Source: Citrobacter telavivensis (GTDB lineage Bacteria > Pseudomonadota > Gammaproteobacteria > Enterobacterales > Enterobacteriaceae). Taken from it: DNA of 64,000 bases. How positions within the stretch are numbered: position 1 is the first letter of the stretch; the number at the start of each line of letters is the position of its first letter. The stretch is from the NCBI GenBank assembly GCA_009363175.1, contig CP045205.1, positions 62,001 to 126,000 of the forward strand. Reading direction: 5' to 3'. The notes under the pieces were generated by a model. It was not told the origin of the DNA. It ran no database searches and saw only the letters and a program-made list of their open reading frames with translations. Of the stretch, positions 17,347 to 27,218 are shown in pieces. Position numbers and translations under genes: made by a program.

Positions 17347-18966
17347 ATGCGCGTGAAACGATTAACCCCGCAAGATCTCAAGGCTTATGGTATCAGCGAC
17401 GTTCAGGATATCGTTTACAACCCAAGCTATGAAACCCTTTACCAGGAAGAGCTAGACCCAAGCCTGGAAGGTTACGAGCGCGGTGTGTTGACGAACCTGG
17501 GTGCCGTTGCAGTTGATACCGGTATTTTCACCGGACGTTCGCCGAAGGATAAGTACATTGTTCGTGATGATACCACGCGTGACACGCTGTGGTGGTCCGA
17601 CAAAGGAAAAGGCAAGAACGACAACAAACCGCTGTCCCAGGAAACCTGGCAGCACCTGAAAGGGCTAGTGACCAAACAACTTTCCGGTAAACGTCTGTTT
17701 ATCGTTGATGCTTTCTGTGGCGCAAACGCCGACACCCGCCTTTCTGTCCGCTTCATTACTGAAGTGGCGTGGCAGGCTCATTTCGTGAAGAACATGTTTA
17801 TTCGCCCGAGCGATGACGAACTGGAAGGTTTTGAACCTGACTTTATCGTGATGAACGGCGCGAAATGCACAAACCCACAGTGGAAAGAGCAGGGTCTGAA
17901 CTCTGAGAACTTTGTCGCCTTCAACCTGACCGAACGTATCCAGTTGATTGGTGGTACCTGGTACGGCGGCGAAATGAAGAAAGGCATGTTCTCGGTGATG
18001 AACTATCTGCTGCCGTTGAAGGGCATTGCATCGATGCACTGTTCCGCCAACGTGGGTGAGAAAGGCGACGTTGCCGTGTTCTTCGGTCTTTCCGGTACCG
18101 GAAAAACCACCCTCTCCACCGACCCGAAACGTCGTCTGATCGGCGATGACGAGCACGGTTGGGACGATGACGGCGTGTTCAACTTTGAAGGCGGCTGCTA
18201 CGCTAAAACGATCAAGTTGTCGAAAGAAGCGGAACCGGAAATCTACAACGCTATCCGCCGTGATGCGCTGTTAGAAAACGTCACCGTTCGCGACGATGGG
18301 ACTATCGATTTTGACGACGGTTCGAAAACCGAGAATACCCGCGTTTCCTATCCGATCTACCACATCGAAAACATCGTTAAGCCGATTTCCAAAGCCGGTC
18401 ATGCCACGAAGGTGATCTTCCTGACCGCTGATGCCTTTGGCGTGCTGCCGCCGGTTTCTCGCCTGACAGCCAACCAGACGCAGTACCACTTCCTGTCTGG
18501 CTTCACGGCCAAACTGGCCGGTACTGAGCGCGGTGTCACCGAGCCGACGCCAACCTTCTCCGCCTGCTTTGGCGCGGCATTCCTGTCGCTGCACCCAACG
18601 CAGTATGCTGAAGTCCTGGTGAAACGCATGCAGGCCGCAGGCGCACAGGCTTACCTGGTCAACACCGGCTGGAACGGTACGGGCAAACGTATCTCCATCA
18701 AAGATACCCGCGCCATTATCGATGCCATCCTGAACGGTTCTCTGGACGATGCGGAAACCTTCAATCTGCCGATGTTTGATCTGGCGATCCCGACCGAGTT
18801 GCCGGGTGTGGATACCCATATCCTCGACCCGCGTAACACCTACGGGTCTCCTGAACAGTGGCAGGAAAAAGCCACCGCACTGGCGAAACTGTTCATCGAG
18901 AACTTCGAGAAATATACGGATACGCCAGCAGGTGAAGCGCTGGTAAGCGCCGGACCGAAGCTGTAA
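17347..18966 (+). CDS. pckA: phosphoenolpyruvate carboxykinase (ATP)
   Basis: Decarboxylates and phosphorylates oxaloacetate to PEP, the committed gluconeogenic step. 539 residues, one fewer than the E. coli enzyme. Seen: the kinase-1a/P-loop GLSGTGKTT (about 247-255), the kinase-2 stretch LIGDDEHGWDDDG, and the FTGRSPKDKY substrate loop near 60. Preceded by a CRP-like site and followed by REP sequences and a terminator shared with envZ. Confidence 0.98.
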   Translation: MRVKRLTPQDLKAYGISDVQDIVYNPSYETLYQEELDPSLEGYERGVLTNLGAVAVDTGIFTGRSPKDKYIVRDDTTRDTLWWSDKGKGKNDNKPLSQETWQHLKGLVTKQLSGKRLFIVDAFCGANADTRLSVRFITEVAWQAHFVKNMFIRPSDDELEGFEPDFIVMNGAKCTNPQWKEQGLNSENFVAFNLTERIQLIGGTWYGGEMKKGMFSVMNYLLPLKGIASMHCSANVGEKGDVAVFFGLSGTGKTTLSTDPKRRLIGDDEHGWDDDGVFNFEGGCYAKTIKLSKEAEPEIYNAIRRDALLENVTVRDDGTIDFDDGSKTENTRVSYPIYHIENIVKPISKAGHATKVIFLTADAFGVLPPVSRLTANQTQYHFLSGFTAKLAGTERGVTEPTPTFSACFGAAFLSLHPTQYAEVLVKRMQAAGAQAYLVNTGWNGTGKRISIKDTRAIIDAILNGSLDDAETFNLPMFDLAIPTELPGVDTHILDPRNTYGSPEQWQEKATALAKLFIENFEKYTDTPAGEALVSAGPKL

Positions 18967-18974
18967 GTCGAATG

Positions 18975-19042
18975 AGCCGGATGGCGGCATAAGGCCTGGC
19001 ACAACACAAACGTAGGCCTGATAAGCGCAGCGCCATCAGGCG
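18975..19042. repeat. REP pair (BIME-like) after pckA
   Basis: Two REP-like units: GCCGGATGGCGGCATAAGGCC near 18976, and GCCTGAT (19016-19022) with ATCAGGC (19035-19041) around AAGCGCAGCGCC. They lie in the 3' UTR of pckA just before the pckA/envZ terminator. Confidence 0.75.
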
Positions 19043-19051
19043 ATTCAGAAA

Positions 19052-19082
19052 AACAAAGGGAGGCATTTCGCCTCCCTTTTTT
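19052..19082. terminator. bidirectional terminator between pckA and envZ
   Basis: Stem GGGAGGC (19058-19064), loop ATTTC, stem GCCTCCC (19070-19076), followed by TTTTTT. On the other strand the tail is a T-rich stretch (CTTTGTTTTT), so it can serve convergent envZ as well. The envZ stop codon falls within the T tail at 19081. Confidence 0.88.
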
Positions 19083-20433
19083 ACGCCTCTTTTGTCGTCC
19101 CCTGGACGCGGATCACAGGAACGGGTAGCCAGGCGCGAATGGAGAGCCCGCCCCGCTCACTGGTACCAATTTCCAGCATGCCGTTATGGTTATCAATGAT
19201 ACGCTGCACAATCGCCAGCCCTAAACCGGTACCGCTGGTGCTGCGCGCACTGTCGCCGCGCACAAACGGCTGGAACAGGTGTTTACGCTGCTCAGGCTTA
19301 ATGCCGGGGCCGTCATCTTCCACCTGGAACCAGGCCCGATGAGGTTCTGTCCCGCTGCTGACTTTGATCCATCCGTTGCCATAACGCGCCGCGTTAACCA
19401 CCATGTTGGCTACCGCACGCTTGATGGACAGCGGGTGCATTTTCACCTGAATACTGCCCGGCTGTAGCGCCGTATCAATTTCACGTTCATAGCCGCTTTC
19501 TGCCGCCACCACTTCACCCAGCACAGCGTTGAGATCGGCCATCTCCATCGGCATCTCCTGTCCGGTACGCAGATAGTCGATGAACTGCTCAATGATCGCG
19601 TTGCACTCTTCAATATCTTTGTTGATGGACTCCGCCAGATAACCATCCTGTTCGCCCATCATCTCCGTCGCCAGACGAATACGCGTCAGCGGCGTGCGGA
19701 GATCGTGACTGACCCCCGCCATCAGCAGCGTTCGGTCATCCGCTAGCTGCTTCACTCCGGCCGCCATATGGTTGAAGGCACGGGTCACCGAGCGCACCTC
19801 AGACGCGCCATACTCACGCAGCGGCGGCGGAATAATGCCTTTCCCTACCTGTAGGGCAGCATGCTCAAGATCCACAAGGGGTCGGTTTTGTATACGAATA
19901 AACAGCCACGCCCCCCCTATCGCCAGAAGCATGATAGCCAGCGTATAGCGGAACAGCGGGGAGAAGTCGCCCTGATGAATTTCCGTTAACGGAACGCGTA
20001 CCCAGATATTGGGTGACAGCCAGGTTTTCAGCCAGACGACCGGCGAGCTTTTGTTGACCTCTACGCGCACTTCCGTCGGGCCGCCCAACTGCTGCGCCAT
20101 CTGATGGCTTAAGAATTCATAGTGTTGCGCCCAACGCAGTCCTGCCTCTTCAGCGGCTTCGTTGGAATAGAGAGAAATCCCCAGTTCACGGTAAATTTCC
20201 CGACGAAAAGCGGGAGGCACCACCAGTTGCGTGCCGTCCTCCAGTTGCAGTTTATCGGTCATCAGCATACGCACTTCGTAGGCCAGGACCTTATTAAACT
20301 GCTGGAGACTCGGCAGAATCGCAAAGTTCAGCACCACCAGATAGGTCGTCACCAGGCTGACAAACAGCAAAGTGACGATGAGCAACAGCGTGCGGGCAAA
20401 TGAACTTCGTGGCGAGAAGCGCATTCGCCTCAT
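19081..20433 (-). CDS. envZ: osmolarity sensor histidine kinase EnvZ
   Basis: Inner-membrane sensor that phosphorylates and dephosphorylates OmpR in response to osmolarity and pH, setting OmpF/OmpC balance. 450 residues, identical in length to E. coli. Seen: TM1 (about 16-46), periplasmic domain, TM2 (about 160-180), HAMP, the H-box VSHDLRTPLTR with phospho-accepting His (H243), the N box NMVVNAARYGNG, and G boxes DDGPGI and GTGLGLAIV. Overlaps ompR by four bases (ATGA). Confidence 0.98.
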   Translation of the reverse strand: MRRMRFSPRSSFARTLLLIVTLLFVSLVTTYLVVLNFAILPSLQQFNKVLAYEVRMLMTDKLQLEDGTQLVVPPAFRREIYRELGISLYSNEAAEEAGLRWAQHYEFLSHQMAQQLGGPTEVRVEVNKSSPVVWLKTWLSPNIWVRVPLTEIHQGDFSPLFRYTLAIMLLAIGGAWLFIRIQNRPLVDLEHAALQVGKGIIPPPLREYGASEVRSVTRAFNHMAAGVKQLADDRTLLMAGVSHDLRTPLTRIRLATEMMGEQDGYLAESINKDIEECNAIIEQFIDYLRTGQEMPMEMADLNAVLGEVVAAESGYEREIDTALQPGSIQVKMHPLSIKRAVANMVVNAARYGNGWIKVSSGTEPHRAWFQVEDDGPGIKPEQRKHLFQPFVRGDSARSTSGTGLGLAIVQRIIDNHNGMLEIGTSERGGLSIRAWLPVPVIRVQGTTKEA

Positions 20434-21149
20434 GCTTTAGAACCGTCCGGTACGAAGACGTAGCCCAGACCCCATACGGTCTGAATGTAACGCGGATGCG
20501 CGGGATCTTCTTCGACCATACGGCGCAGACGGGAAATCTGTACGTCGATGGAACGTTCCATCGCGGAATACTCGCGGCCACGCGCCAGGTTCATCAGCTT
20601 GTCACGGGACAGCGGCTCACGTGGGTGGCTTACCAGCGCTTTCAGCACGGCAAACTCACCGCTGGTGAGCGGCATCGGCTCGTCTTCGCGGAACATTTCG
20701 CGAGTACCCAGGTTCAGTTTGAACTTACCAAAAGCAATGACGGCCTCTTCCTGAGAAGGTGCGCCCGGCAGTTCGTTCGCCTGACGACGCAGCACCGCGC
20801 GAATACGCGCCAGCAGTTCACGTGGGTTAAACGGTTTCGGGATATAGTCATCAGCGCCGATTTCCAGGCCGACAATGCGGTCAACTTCTTCCCCTTTCGC
20901 CGTGACCATGATGATCGGCATCGGGTTACTCTGGCTGCGCAGACGGCGGCAAATAGACAGCCCATCTTCACCCGGCAGCATCAGATCCAGTACCATAAGG
21001 TGGAAAGATTCACGGGTTAGCAGACGATCCATTTGCTCGGCGTTAGCGACGCTTCGAACCTGGAAGCCCTGCTCGGTCAGATAACGCTCCAGCAGCGCGC
21101 GCAGGCGCATGTCGTCATCGACCACCAGAATTTTATAGTTCTCTTGCAT
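20430..21149 (-). CDS. ompR: DNA-binding response regulator OmpR
   Basis: Porin-gene regulator of 239 residues. The ATG at 21149 (MQENYKIL) matches E. coli; a frame extension of five codons to 21164 is not needed. Seen: receiver domain with acidic DDD at 11-13 and phospho-acceptor D55 in VLDLMLPGEDG, K105-type Lys in PKPFNPREL, and a winged-helix DNA-binding domain from about 135 (SRDKLMNLARG, SIDVQISRLRR). Near-identical to E. coli OmpR. Divergent from greB over 226 bases that must hold both promoters. Confidence 0.98.
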   Translation of the reverse strand: MQENYKILVVDDDMRLRALLERYLTEQGFQVRSVANAEQMDRLLTRESFHLMVLDLMLPGEDGLSICRRLRSQSNPMPIIMVTAKGEEVDRIVGLEIGADDYIPKPFNPRELLARIRAVLRRQANELPGAPSQEEAVIAFGKFKLNLGTREMFREDEPMPLTSGEFAVLKALVSHPREPLSRDKLMNLARGREYSAMERSIDVQISRLRRMVEEDPAHPRYIQTVWGLGYVFVPDGSKA

Positions 21150-21375
21150 TGTTTGTACTCCCAAAGGTTCGCAACAATTGAAGATATGTATTCTTAAAAA
21201 AGCTTACGTTCGCCACCAGCAAATTCTGGTATGAATTCCAGGCTAAATTGTTACAAAGCATATTTAACAGCAGCTTAAGTATACAATGAAACGCGCGGCA
21301 CATTATTTATTCTGTTAGCAGGGTGACGTAATACGAATTGTGCGCATCGTCACAGACTTAAAGGTAATCAATAAG

Positions 21376-21849
21376 ATGAAAACGCCTCTGATCACCCGGG
21401 AAGGGTACGAAAAACTCAAAAGCGAGCTCAATTACCTCTGGCGTGAAGAACGCCCGGAAGTCACTAAGAAGGTGACCTGGGCGGCAAGTCTGGGTGACCG
21501 CAGCGAGAATGCTGACTACCAGTATAATAAAAAGCGGCTACGTGAGATCGACAGGCGCGTCCGCTATCTGACCAAATGCATGGAGAATTTGAAGATTGTC
21601 GATTACTCCCCGCAGCAGGAAGGCAAAGTGTTTTTCGGCGCATGGGTCGAGATCGAAAATGACGATGGCGACATCCGCCGCTTTCGGATTGTCGGCTACG
21701 ATGAAATTTTCGGTCGCAAAGATTATATCTCCATCGATTCACCTATGGCGCGCGCGCTACTGAAAAAAGAGGTCGGCGATCTCGCGGTGGTCAACACGCC
21801 TGGTGGGGAAGCGAGCTGGTATGTGAATGCGATCGAATACGTAAAATGA
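21376..21849 (+). CDS. greB: transcript cleavage factor GreB
   Basis: Binds the RNA polymerase secondary channel and stimulates cleavage of backtracked RNA up to 9 nucleotides. 157 residues from the ATG at 21376 (MKTPLITREGYEKL). An upstream in-frame GTG at 21340 is not supported by family length. Seen: N-terminal coiled coil with the acidic tip LGDRSENADY (catalytic Asp and Glu) and a C-terminal FKBP-like domain. Followed 98 bases later by yhgF on the same strand. Confidence 0.96.
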   Translation: MKTPLITREGYEKLKSELNYLWREERPEVTKKVTWAASLGDRSENADYQYNKKRLREIDRRVRYLTKCMENLKIVDYSPQQEGKVFFGAWVEIENDDGDIRRFRIVGYDEIFGRKDYISIDSPMARALLKKEVGDLAVVNTPGGEASWYVNAIEYVK

Positions 21850-21947
21850 GCAGGAACAATCCGAAGCCCCGCTCTATGACTGGCGTTTTTGCCCGTCAAT
21901 CCGTATAACTGTTCCCTGATTTTTTACTCAGTAGATGAAGCCAATCC

Positions 21948-24266
21948 ATGATGAATGATTCTTTCTGCCGCATTATTGCGGGTGAAATTCAGGCCCGGGC
22001 CGACCAGGTCACCGCAGCCGTTCGCCTGCTTGACGAAGGGAACACCGTGCCGTTTATCGCACGTTACCGTAAGGAAATCACCGGCGGCCTGGACGATACG
22101 CAACTGCGTAATCTGGAGACCCGACTGGGCTATTTGCGTGAACTGGAAGAACGCCGTCAGGCTATTCTCAAGTCCATTTCCGAGCAAGGCAAACTGACCG
22201 ATGAGCTGGCCAACGCCATCAACGGCACGTTAAGTAAGACCGAACTCGAAGACCTTTATCTCCCGTATAAACCCAAACGCCGTACCCGTGGGCAGATAGC
22301 GATTGAAGCCGGTCTGGAACCGCTGGCCGACCTGCTGTGGAACGACCCCTCACACGATCCGGAAACCGAAGCGGCGAAGTATATCGATGCCGGAAAAGGT
22401 GTCGCTGACAGCAAAGCCGCGCTCGATGGCGCGCGCTATATCCTGATGGAGCGCTTTGCCGAAGACGCCGCGTTGCTGGCGAAGGTACGTGACTATCTGT
22501 GGAAAAATGCCCATCTGGTTGCCAGCGTGATCGGCGGCAAGGAAGAAGAAGGCGCGAAATTCCGCGACTACTTCGATCATCACGAGCCGATCGCATCCGT
22601 GCCTTCTCACCGCGCGCTGGCGATGTTCCGGGGTCGTAATGAAGGCGTGTTGCAGCTTTCGCTGAATGCCGATCCGCAGTTTGATGAGCCGCCGAAAGAG
22701 AGCCACTGCGAACAGATCATTATGGATCACCTCGGCCTGCGTCTGAACAACGCGCCGGCAGACAGCTGGCGTAAAGGCGTGGTGAGCTGGACGTGGCGCA
22801 TCAAGGTGTTAATGCACCTCGAAACTGAGCTGATGGGAACCGTCCGCGAACGCGCGGAAGACGAAGCGATCAACGTATTCGCCCGTAATCTGCACGACCT
22901 GCTGATGGCGGCACCGGCGGGTCTGCGCGCCACCATGGGCCTCGATCCGGGTCTGCGAACCGGCGTGAAAGTCGCGGTGGTGGATGGCACCGGTAAGCTG
23001 GTCGCCACCGATACCATCTATCCCCATACCGGTCAGGCGGCGAAAGCGGCCGTGGTGGTAGCGGCGCTATGCGAAAAATACAACGTGGAACTGGTGGCGA
23101 TTGGTAACGGCACCGCCTCGCGCGAAACCGAACGCTTCTTCCTCGACGTACAGAAACAGTTCCCGAAAGTGACGGCGCAGAAAGTGATCGTCAGCGAAGC
23201 CGGGGCGTCAGTCTATTCCGCGTCTGAACTGGCAGCCCAGGAGTTCCCGGATCTCGACGTCTCGCTGCGCGGCGCGGTTTCCATTGCGCGTCGCCTGCAG
23301 GATCCACTCGCCGAGCTGGTGAAAATCGATCCGAAATCGATCGGGGTTGGTCAGTATCAGCATGATGTCAGCCAGACGCAGCTAGCCCGTAAGCTGGATG
23401 CGGTGGTGGAAGACTGTGTAAACGCCGTCGGCGTCGACCTGAACACGGCATCGGTTCCGCTGTTAACCCGCGTGGCCGGTCTGACCCGCATGATGGCACA
23501 GAATATTGTGGCCTGGCGCGATGAGAACGGTCAGTTCCAGAATCGTCAGCAACTGCTGAAAGTCAGCCGTCTGGGGCCGAAAGCCTTCGAACAGTGTGCG
23601 GGCTTCTTGCGCATTAACCACGGTGATAATCCGCTGGATGCTTCCACGGTTCACCCGGAAGCGTATCCGGTCGTGGAGCGTATTCTGGCGGCAACTCAAC
23701 AGGCCCTGAAAGACCTGATGGGCAACAGCAGCGAACTGCGCAATCTGAAAGCCGTCGATTTTACTGACGACAAGTTTGGCGTCCCGACCGTCAGCGACAT
23801 CATCAAAGAGCTGGAGAAACCGGGGCGCGATCCGCGTCCGGAGTTCAAAACTGCGCAGTTTGCCGATGGAGTGGAAACCATGAACGATCTGCAGCCGGGG
23901 ATGATTCTCGAAGGCGCAGTCACCAACGTCACCAACTTTGGCGCGTTTGTGGATATCGGCGTTCACCAGGATGGTCTGGTCCACATCTCATCGCTGTCGA
24001 ACAAGTTCGTCGACGATCCGCACACCGTGGTGAAAGCAGGCGATATTGTGAAGGTGAAAGTGCTGGAAGTTGACCTGCAGCGCAAGCGTATTGCCCTGAC
24101 GATGCGCCTGGACGAACAGCCGGGTGAAACCAATGCCCGTCGTGGCGGCGGCGGAAACGACCGTCCGGCAGCGAAAGCAGCAAAACCGCGTGGTCGTGAA
24201 GCGCAACCCGCAGGCAACAGCGCGATGATGGATGCGCTGGCGGCAGCAATGGGTAAGAAACGTTAA
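21948..24266 (+). CDS. yhgF: Tex-family transcription accessory protein YhgF
   Basis: Nucleic-acid-binding protein of 772 residues (E. coli 773) from the Tex family, implicated in transcription or translation quality control. Seen: N-terminal helical Tex domain, a YqgF/RNase H-like domain containing MGLDPGLRTGVKVAVVD (about 325-341), helix-hairpin-helix repeats (LNTASVPLLTRVAGL and LLKVSRLGPKAFEQCAG), and a C-terminal S1 domain (GAVTNVTNFGAFVDIG). The tail is basic and Gly/Arg-rich. Exact biochemical activity is not settled for the family. Confidence 0.95.
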   Translation: MMNDSFCRIIAGEIQARADQVTAAVRLLDEGNTVPFIARYRKEITGGLDDTQLRNLETRLGYLRELEERRQAILKSISEQGKLTDELANAINGTLSKTELEDLYLPYKPKRRTRGQIAIEAGLEPLADLLWNDPSHDPETEAAKYIDAGKGVADSKAALDGARYILMERFAEDAALLAKVRDYLWKNAHLVASVIGGKEEEGAKFRDYFDHHEPIASVPSHRALAMFRGRNEGVLQLSLNADPQFDEPPKESHCEQIIMDHLGLRLNNAPADSWRKGVVSWTWRIKVLMHLETELMGTVRERAEDEAINVFARNLHDLLMAAPAGLRATMGLDPGLRTGVKVAVVDGTGKLVATDTIYPHTGQAAKAAVVVAALCEKYNVELVAIGNGTASRETERFFLDVQKQFPKVTAQKVIVSEAGASVYSASELAAQEFPDLDVSLRGAVSIARRLQDPLAELVKIDPKSIGVGQYQHDVSQTQLARKLDAVVEDCVNAVGVDLNTASVPLLTRVAGLTRMMAQNIVAWRDENGQFQNRQQLLKVSRLGPKAFEQCAGFLRINHGDNPLDASTVHPEAYPVVERILAATQQALKDLMGNSSELRNLKAVDFTDDKFGVPTVSDIIKELEKPGRDPRPEFKTAQFADGVETMNDLQPGMILEGAVTNVTNFGAFVDIGVHQDGLVHISSLSNKFVDDPHTVVKAGDIVKVKVLEVDLQRKRIALTMRLDEQPGETNARRGGGGNDRPAAKAAKPRGREAQPAGNSAMMDALAAAMGKKR

Positions 24267-24278
24267 GTCTGAATTGTG

Positions 24279-24311
24279 CGCCGGATGGCGGTGGCAACAC
24301 CGTATCCGGCA
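24279..24311. repeat. REP element after yhgF
   Basis: GCCGGAT (24280-24286) and ATCCGGC (24304-24310) flank GGCGGTGGCAACACCGT. Single REP-type palindrome in the yhgF 3' UTR. The remainder of 24267-24641 is AT-rich promoter sequence for feoA, with no gene. Confidence 0.75.
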
Positions 24312-24438
24312 TATTTACACGGTTCCCTCTCACCACCTCACTCTATTTTTCACCTCATTAACAGATGAAACCTTAATTAAACATTAACAACGTTAATTTA
24401 TTAAGAATTCAAATCATTTCACCTGGCGGTTATTATTT

Positions 24439-24452
24439 TTGAGCCATATCAA
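24439..24452. promoter_or_regulatory. feoA: FNR-like box upstream of feoA
   Basis: TTGAG-CCAT-ATCAA matches the FNR consensus TTGAT-N4-ATCAA at nine of ten positions. It lies about 190 bases before feoA. Anaerobic activation of feo by FNR is known in E. coli, when Fe(II) is the available form. Confidence 0.75.
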
Positions 24453-24513
24453 AAATGGCGCAGATTATTATTCAAACCAACATTCCGTCACATTTAATCG
24501 GTTGAAGATAAAA

Positions 24514-24532
24514 ACCATTCTCATTATCATTG
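24514..24532. promoter_or_regulatory. feoA: Fur-box-like site upstream of feoA
   Basis: ACCATTCTCATTATCATTG, a 19-base stretch, resembles the Fur consensus GATAATGATAATCATTATC read on either strand, with the CATTATCATT core intact. It is placed 62 bases downstream of the FNR-like box, where repression by Fe-loaded Fur would overlap the promoter. Confidence 0.65.
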
Positions 24533-24641
24533 TATTGTAGAATATTTAGTCTTTCCTTCGTTGACTAATCATCTGGTCTCATGCCGCACCACTTTGCCCC
24601 ATGAGGTAAACATCCAGTTAGCAAGAAACAAGTAGGTTCTT

Positions 24642-24869
24642 ATGCAATTTACTCCAGATACTGCGTGGAAAATTACCGGCTTTGCCCGTGAAATAAGTCC
24701 TGCATACCGTCAGAAACTGCTTTCCCTCGGCATGCTTCCGGGTTCCTCATTTAACGTGGTCCGCGTCGCCCCCTTAGGCGATCCTGTTCATATTGAAACG
24801 CGTCGCGTCAGCCTGGTATTGCGTAAAAAAGACCTGGCATTATTAGAAGTGGAAGCGGTTTCCTGTTAA
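24642..24869 (+). CDS. feoA: ferrous iron transport protein A
   Basis: Small cytoplasmic SH3-like protein of 75 residues that is needed for full FeoB activity. The FeoA signature is visible (LLSLGMLPGSSFNVVRVAPL, about 26-45; IETRRVSLVLRKKDLALL). First gene of feoABC, 18 bases before feoB, behind FNR- and Fur-like sites. Confidence 0.97.
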   Translation: MQFTPDTAWKITGFAREISPAYRQKLLSLGMLPGSSFNVVRVAPLGDPVHIETRRVSLVLRKKDLALLEVEAVSC

Positions 24870-24887
24870 TACAGTGAGTCTATAACG

Positions 24888-27209
24888 ATGAAAAAATTAA
24901 CCATTGGTTTAATTGGTAATCCAAATTCCGGTAAGACGACTCTGTTTAACCAACTGACCGGCGCCCGACAACGCGTAGGCAACTGGGCCGGGGTCACCGT
25001 GGAACGTAAAGAGGGACAATTCTCAACCACGGATCATCAGGTCACGCTGGTCGATCTGCCCGGCACGTATTCGCTCACCACCATCTCTTCGCAAACCTCT
25101 CTGGATGAACAGATTGCCTGCCACTACATTCTGAGCGGCGATGCTGACCTGTTAATTAACGTGGTGGATGCCTCAAACCTTGAGCGTAACCTTTATCTGA
25201 CGCTGCAACTGCTTGAATTGGGCATTCCCTGCATTGTCGCACTCAACATGCTCGACATCGCGGAAAAACAACAAATCCGGATTGATATCGACGCCCTTTC
25301 AGCCCGTCTTGGCTGCCCGGTCGTCCCGCTGGTTTCCACTCGCGGACGCGGTATCGAAGCGCTGAAGCTAGCGATTGACCGCCACAGTGAAAATGAAAAC
25401 GTCGAACTGGTGCATTACGCCCGGCCGCTGTTGCGTGAGGCCGATAAACTGGCGAACGCAATGGCAAAAGAGATGCCAGCACAACAGCGTCGCTGGCTCG
25501 GTCTGCAAATGCTGGAAGGGGATATCTACAGCCGGGCATACGCCGGTGACGCTGCGGCGCAGCTGGAGATTTCTCTGGCGCATCTGAGCGATGAGATGGA
25601 CGACCCGGCGCTGCACATCGCCGATGCGCGTTACCAATGCATTGCGGCGATCTGCGACGTGGTGAGCAACACCCTGACGGCAGAGCCCAGCCGCTTTACG
25701 ACGGCAGTGGACAAAATCATCCTCAACCGTTTTCTGGGTCTGCCGATCTTCCTGTTTGTGATGTACCTGATGTTCCTGCTCGCCATTAACATTGGCGGCG
25801 CGTTAGCCCCGATTTTTGATGCCGGCTCTGTGGCGATCTTTATTCACGGCATTCAGTGGATCGGCTATACCCTTCACTTCCCGGACTGGCTGACCATCTT
25901 CCTCGCACAAGGGCTTGGCGGCGGGATTAATACCGTTCTGCCGCTGGTCCCGCAGATCGGCATGATGTACCTGTTCCTCTCGTTCCTCGAAGACTCCGGC
26001 TACATGGCGCGGGCGGCGTTTGTGATGGACCGTCTGATGCAGGCGTTGGGGCTGCCGGGTAAATCGTTCGTCCCGCTGATTGTCGGCTTTGGCTGCAACG
26101 TACCGTCGGTGATGGGTGCCCGCACCCTGGATGCGCCACGCGAGCGTCTGATGACAATCATGATGGCACCGTTTATGTCCTGTGGTGCGCGACTGGCGAT
26201 TTTCGCCGTGTTTGCTGCGGCTTTCTTCGGGCAAAATGGCGCGCTGGCGGTATTCTCGCTATACGTGCTGGGCATTGTGATGGCGGTACTCACCGGTCTG
26301 ATGCTCAAACACACCATCATGCGTGGCGAAGCCTCTCCGTTTGTCATGGAGCTTCCGGTTTATCACGTCCCGCATATCAAGAGTCTGATTATCCAGACCT
26401 GGCAGCGCCTGAAAGGATTTGTGCTGCGCGCGGGTAAAGTGATCGTCATCGTCAGCATCTTCCTGAGCGCGTTTAACAGCTTCTCGCTGAGCGGCAAGAT
26501 TGTCGATAACATCAACGATTCAGCGCTGGCCTCCGTTAGCCGCGTCATCACGCCCATCTTCAAGCCTATTGGCGTTCACGAAGACAACTGGCAGGCAACG
26601 GTCGGGCTGTTCACGGGCGCGATGGCAAAAGAAGTGGTGGTCGGTACGCTCAATACGCTCTATACCGCAGAAAATATTCAGGATGAGGCGTTTAATCCGG
26701 CTGAATTTAATCTGGGTAATGAACTGCTGAGCGCGCTGGATGAAACCTGGCAGAGTCTGAAAGATACCTTTAGCCTGAGCGTGCTGGCGAACCCTATCGA
26801 AGCCAGCAAAGGCGACGGCGAAATGGCGACCGGCGCAATGGGCGTAATGGATGCGAAATTTGGCAGCGCGGCAGCGGCCTATAGCTACCTGATTTTCGTC
26901 CTGCTGTACGTTCCGTGCATCTCGGTAATGGGGGCAATTGCCCGTGAATCCAGCCGTGGCTGGATGGGTTTCTCCATTCTGTGGGGCCTGAACATCGCCT
27001 ACTCGCTGTCGACCGTGTTCTATCAGGTTGCCAGCTACAGCGAGCACCCGCGCTACAGTCTGGTCTGCATCCTGGCCGTGGTCCTGTTTAACGTTGTGGT
27101 CCTGGGTCTTCTGCGTCGGGCGCGGAGCCGGGTGAATGTCAATCTGTTGGCTACGCGGAAAAATGCCAGCGACTGCTGCGCCAGCGCGACCACCGGCGAT
27201 TGCCACTAG
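24888..27209 (+). CDS. feoB: ferrous iron permease FeoB
   Basis: Inner-membrane Fe(II) transporter of 773 residues, the E. coli length. The N-terminal G domain shows G1 GNPNSGKTT (10-18), G3 DLPGTYSL and G4 LNMLD; a helical GDI-like domain follows. The membrane part starts near residue 280 and carries two Gate motifs, including GFGCNVPSVMGAR with its conserved Cys, and a FSGAMAKEVV-type stretch. The C-terminus ends in a Cys pair (SDCCASATTGDC). Confidence 0.98.
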   Translation: MKKLTIGLIGNPNSGKTTLFNQLTGARQRVGNWAGVTVERKEGQFSTTDHQVTLVDLPGTYSLTTISSQTSLDEQIACHYILSGDADLLINVVDASNLERNLYLTLQLLELGIPCIVALNMLDIAEKQQIRIDIDALSARLGCPVVPLVSTRGRGIEALKLAIDRHSENENVELVHYARPLLREADKLANAMAKEMPAQQRRWLGLQMLEGDIYSRAYAGDAAAQLEISLAHLSDEMDDPALHIADARYQCIAAICDVVSNTLTAEPSRFTTAVDKIILNRFLGLPIFLFVMYLMFLLAINIGGALAPIFDAGSVAIFIHGIQWIGYTLHFPDWLTIFLAQGLGGGINTVLPLVPQIGMMYLFLSFLEDSGYMARAAFVMDRLMQALGLPGKSFVPLIVGFGCNVPSVMGARTLDAPRERLMTIMMAPFMSCGARLAIFAVFAAAFFGQNGALAVFSLYVLGIVMAVLTGLMLKHTIMRGEASPFVMELPVYHVPHIKSLIIQTWQRLKGFVLRAGKVIVIVSIFLSAFNSFSLSGKIVDNINDSALASVSRVITPIFKPIGVHEDNWQATVGLFTGAMAKEVVVGTLNTLYTAENIQDEAFNPAEFNLGNELLSALDETWQSLKDTFSLSVLANPIEASKGDGEMATGAMGVMDAKFGSAAAAYSYLIFVLLYVPCISVMGAIARESSRGWMGFSILWGLNIAYSLSTVFYQVASYSEHPRYSLVCILAVVLFNVVVLGLLRRARSRVNVNLLATRKNASDCCASATTGDCH

Positions 27210-27218
27210 GGTGTCGCA

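Noticed and set aside
18975..19042. CRISPR-like repeats
   Set aside because: Repeats are REP palindromes without regular spacing or unique spacers; no cas genes are present.
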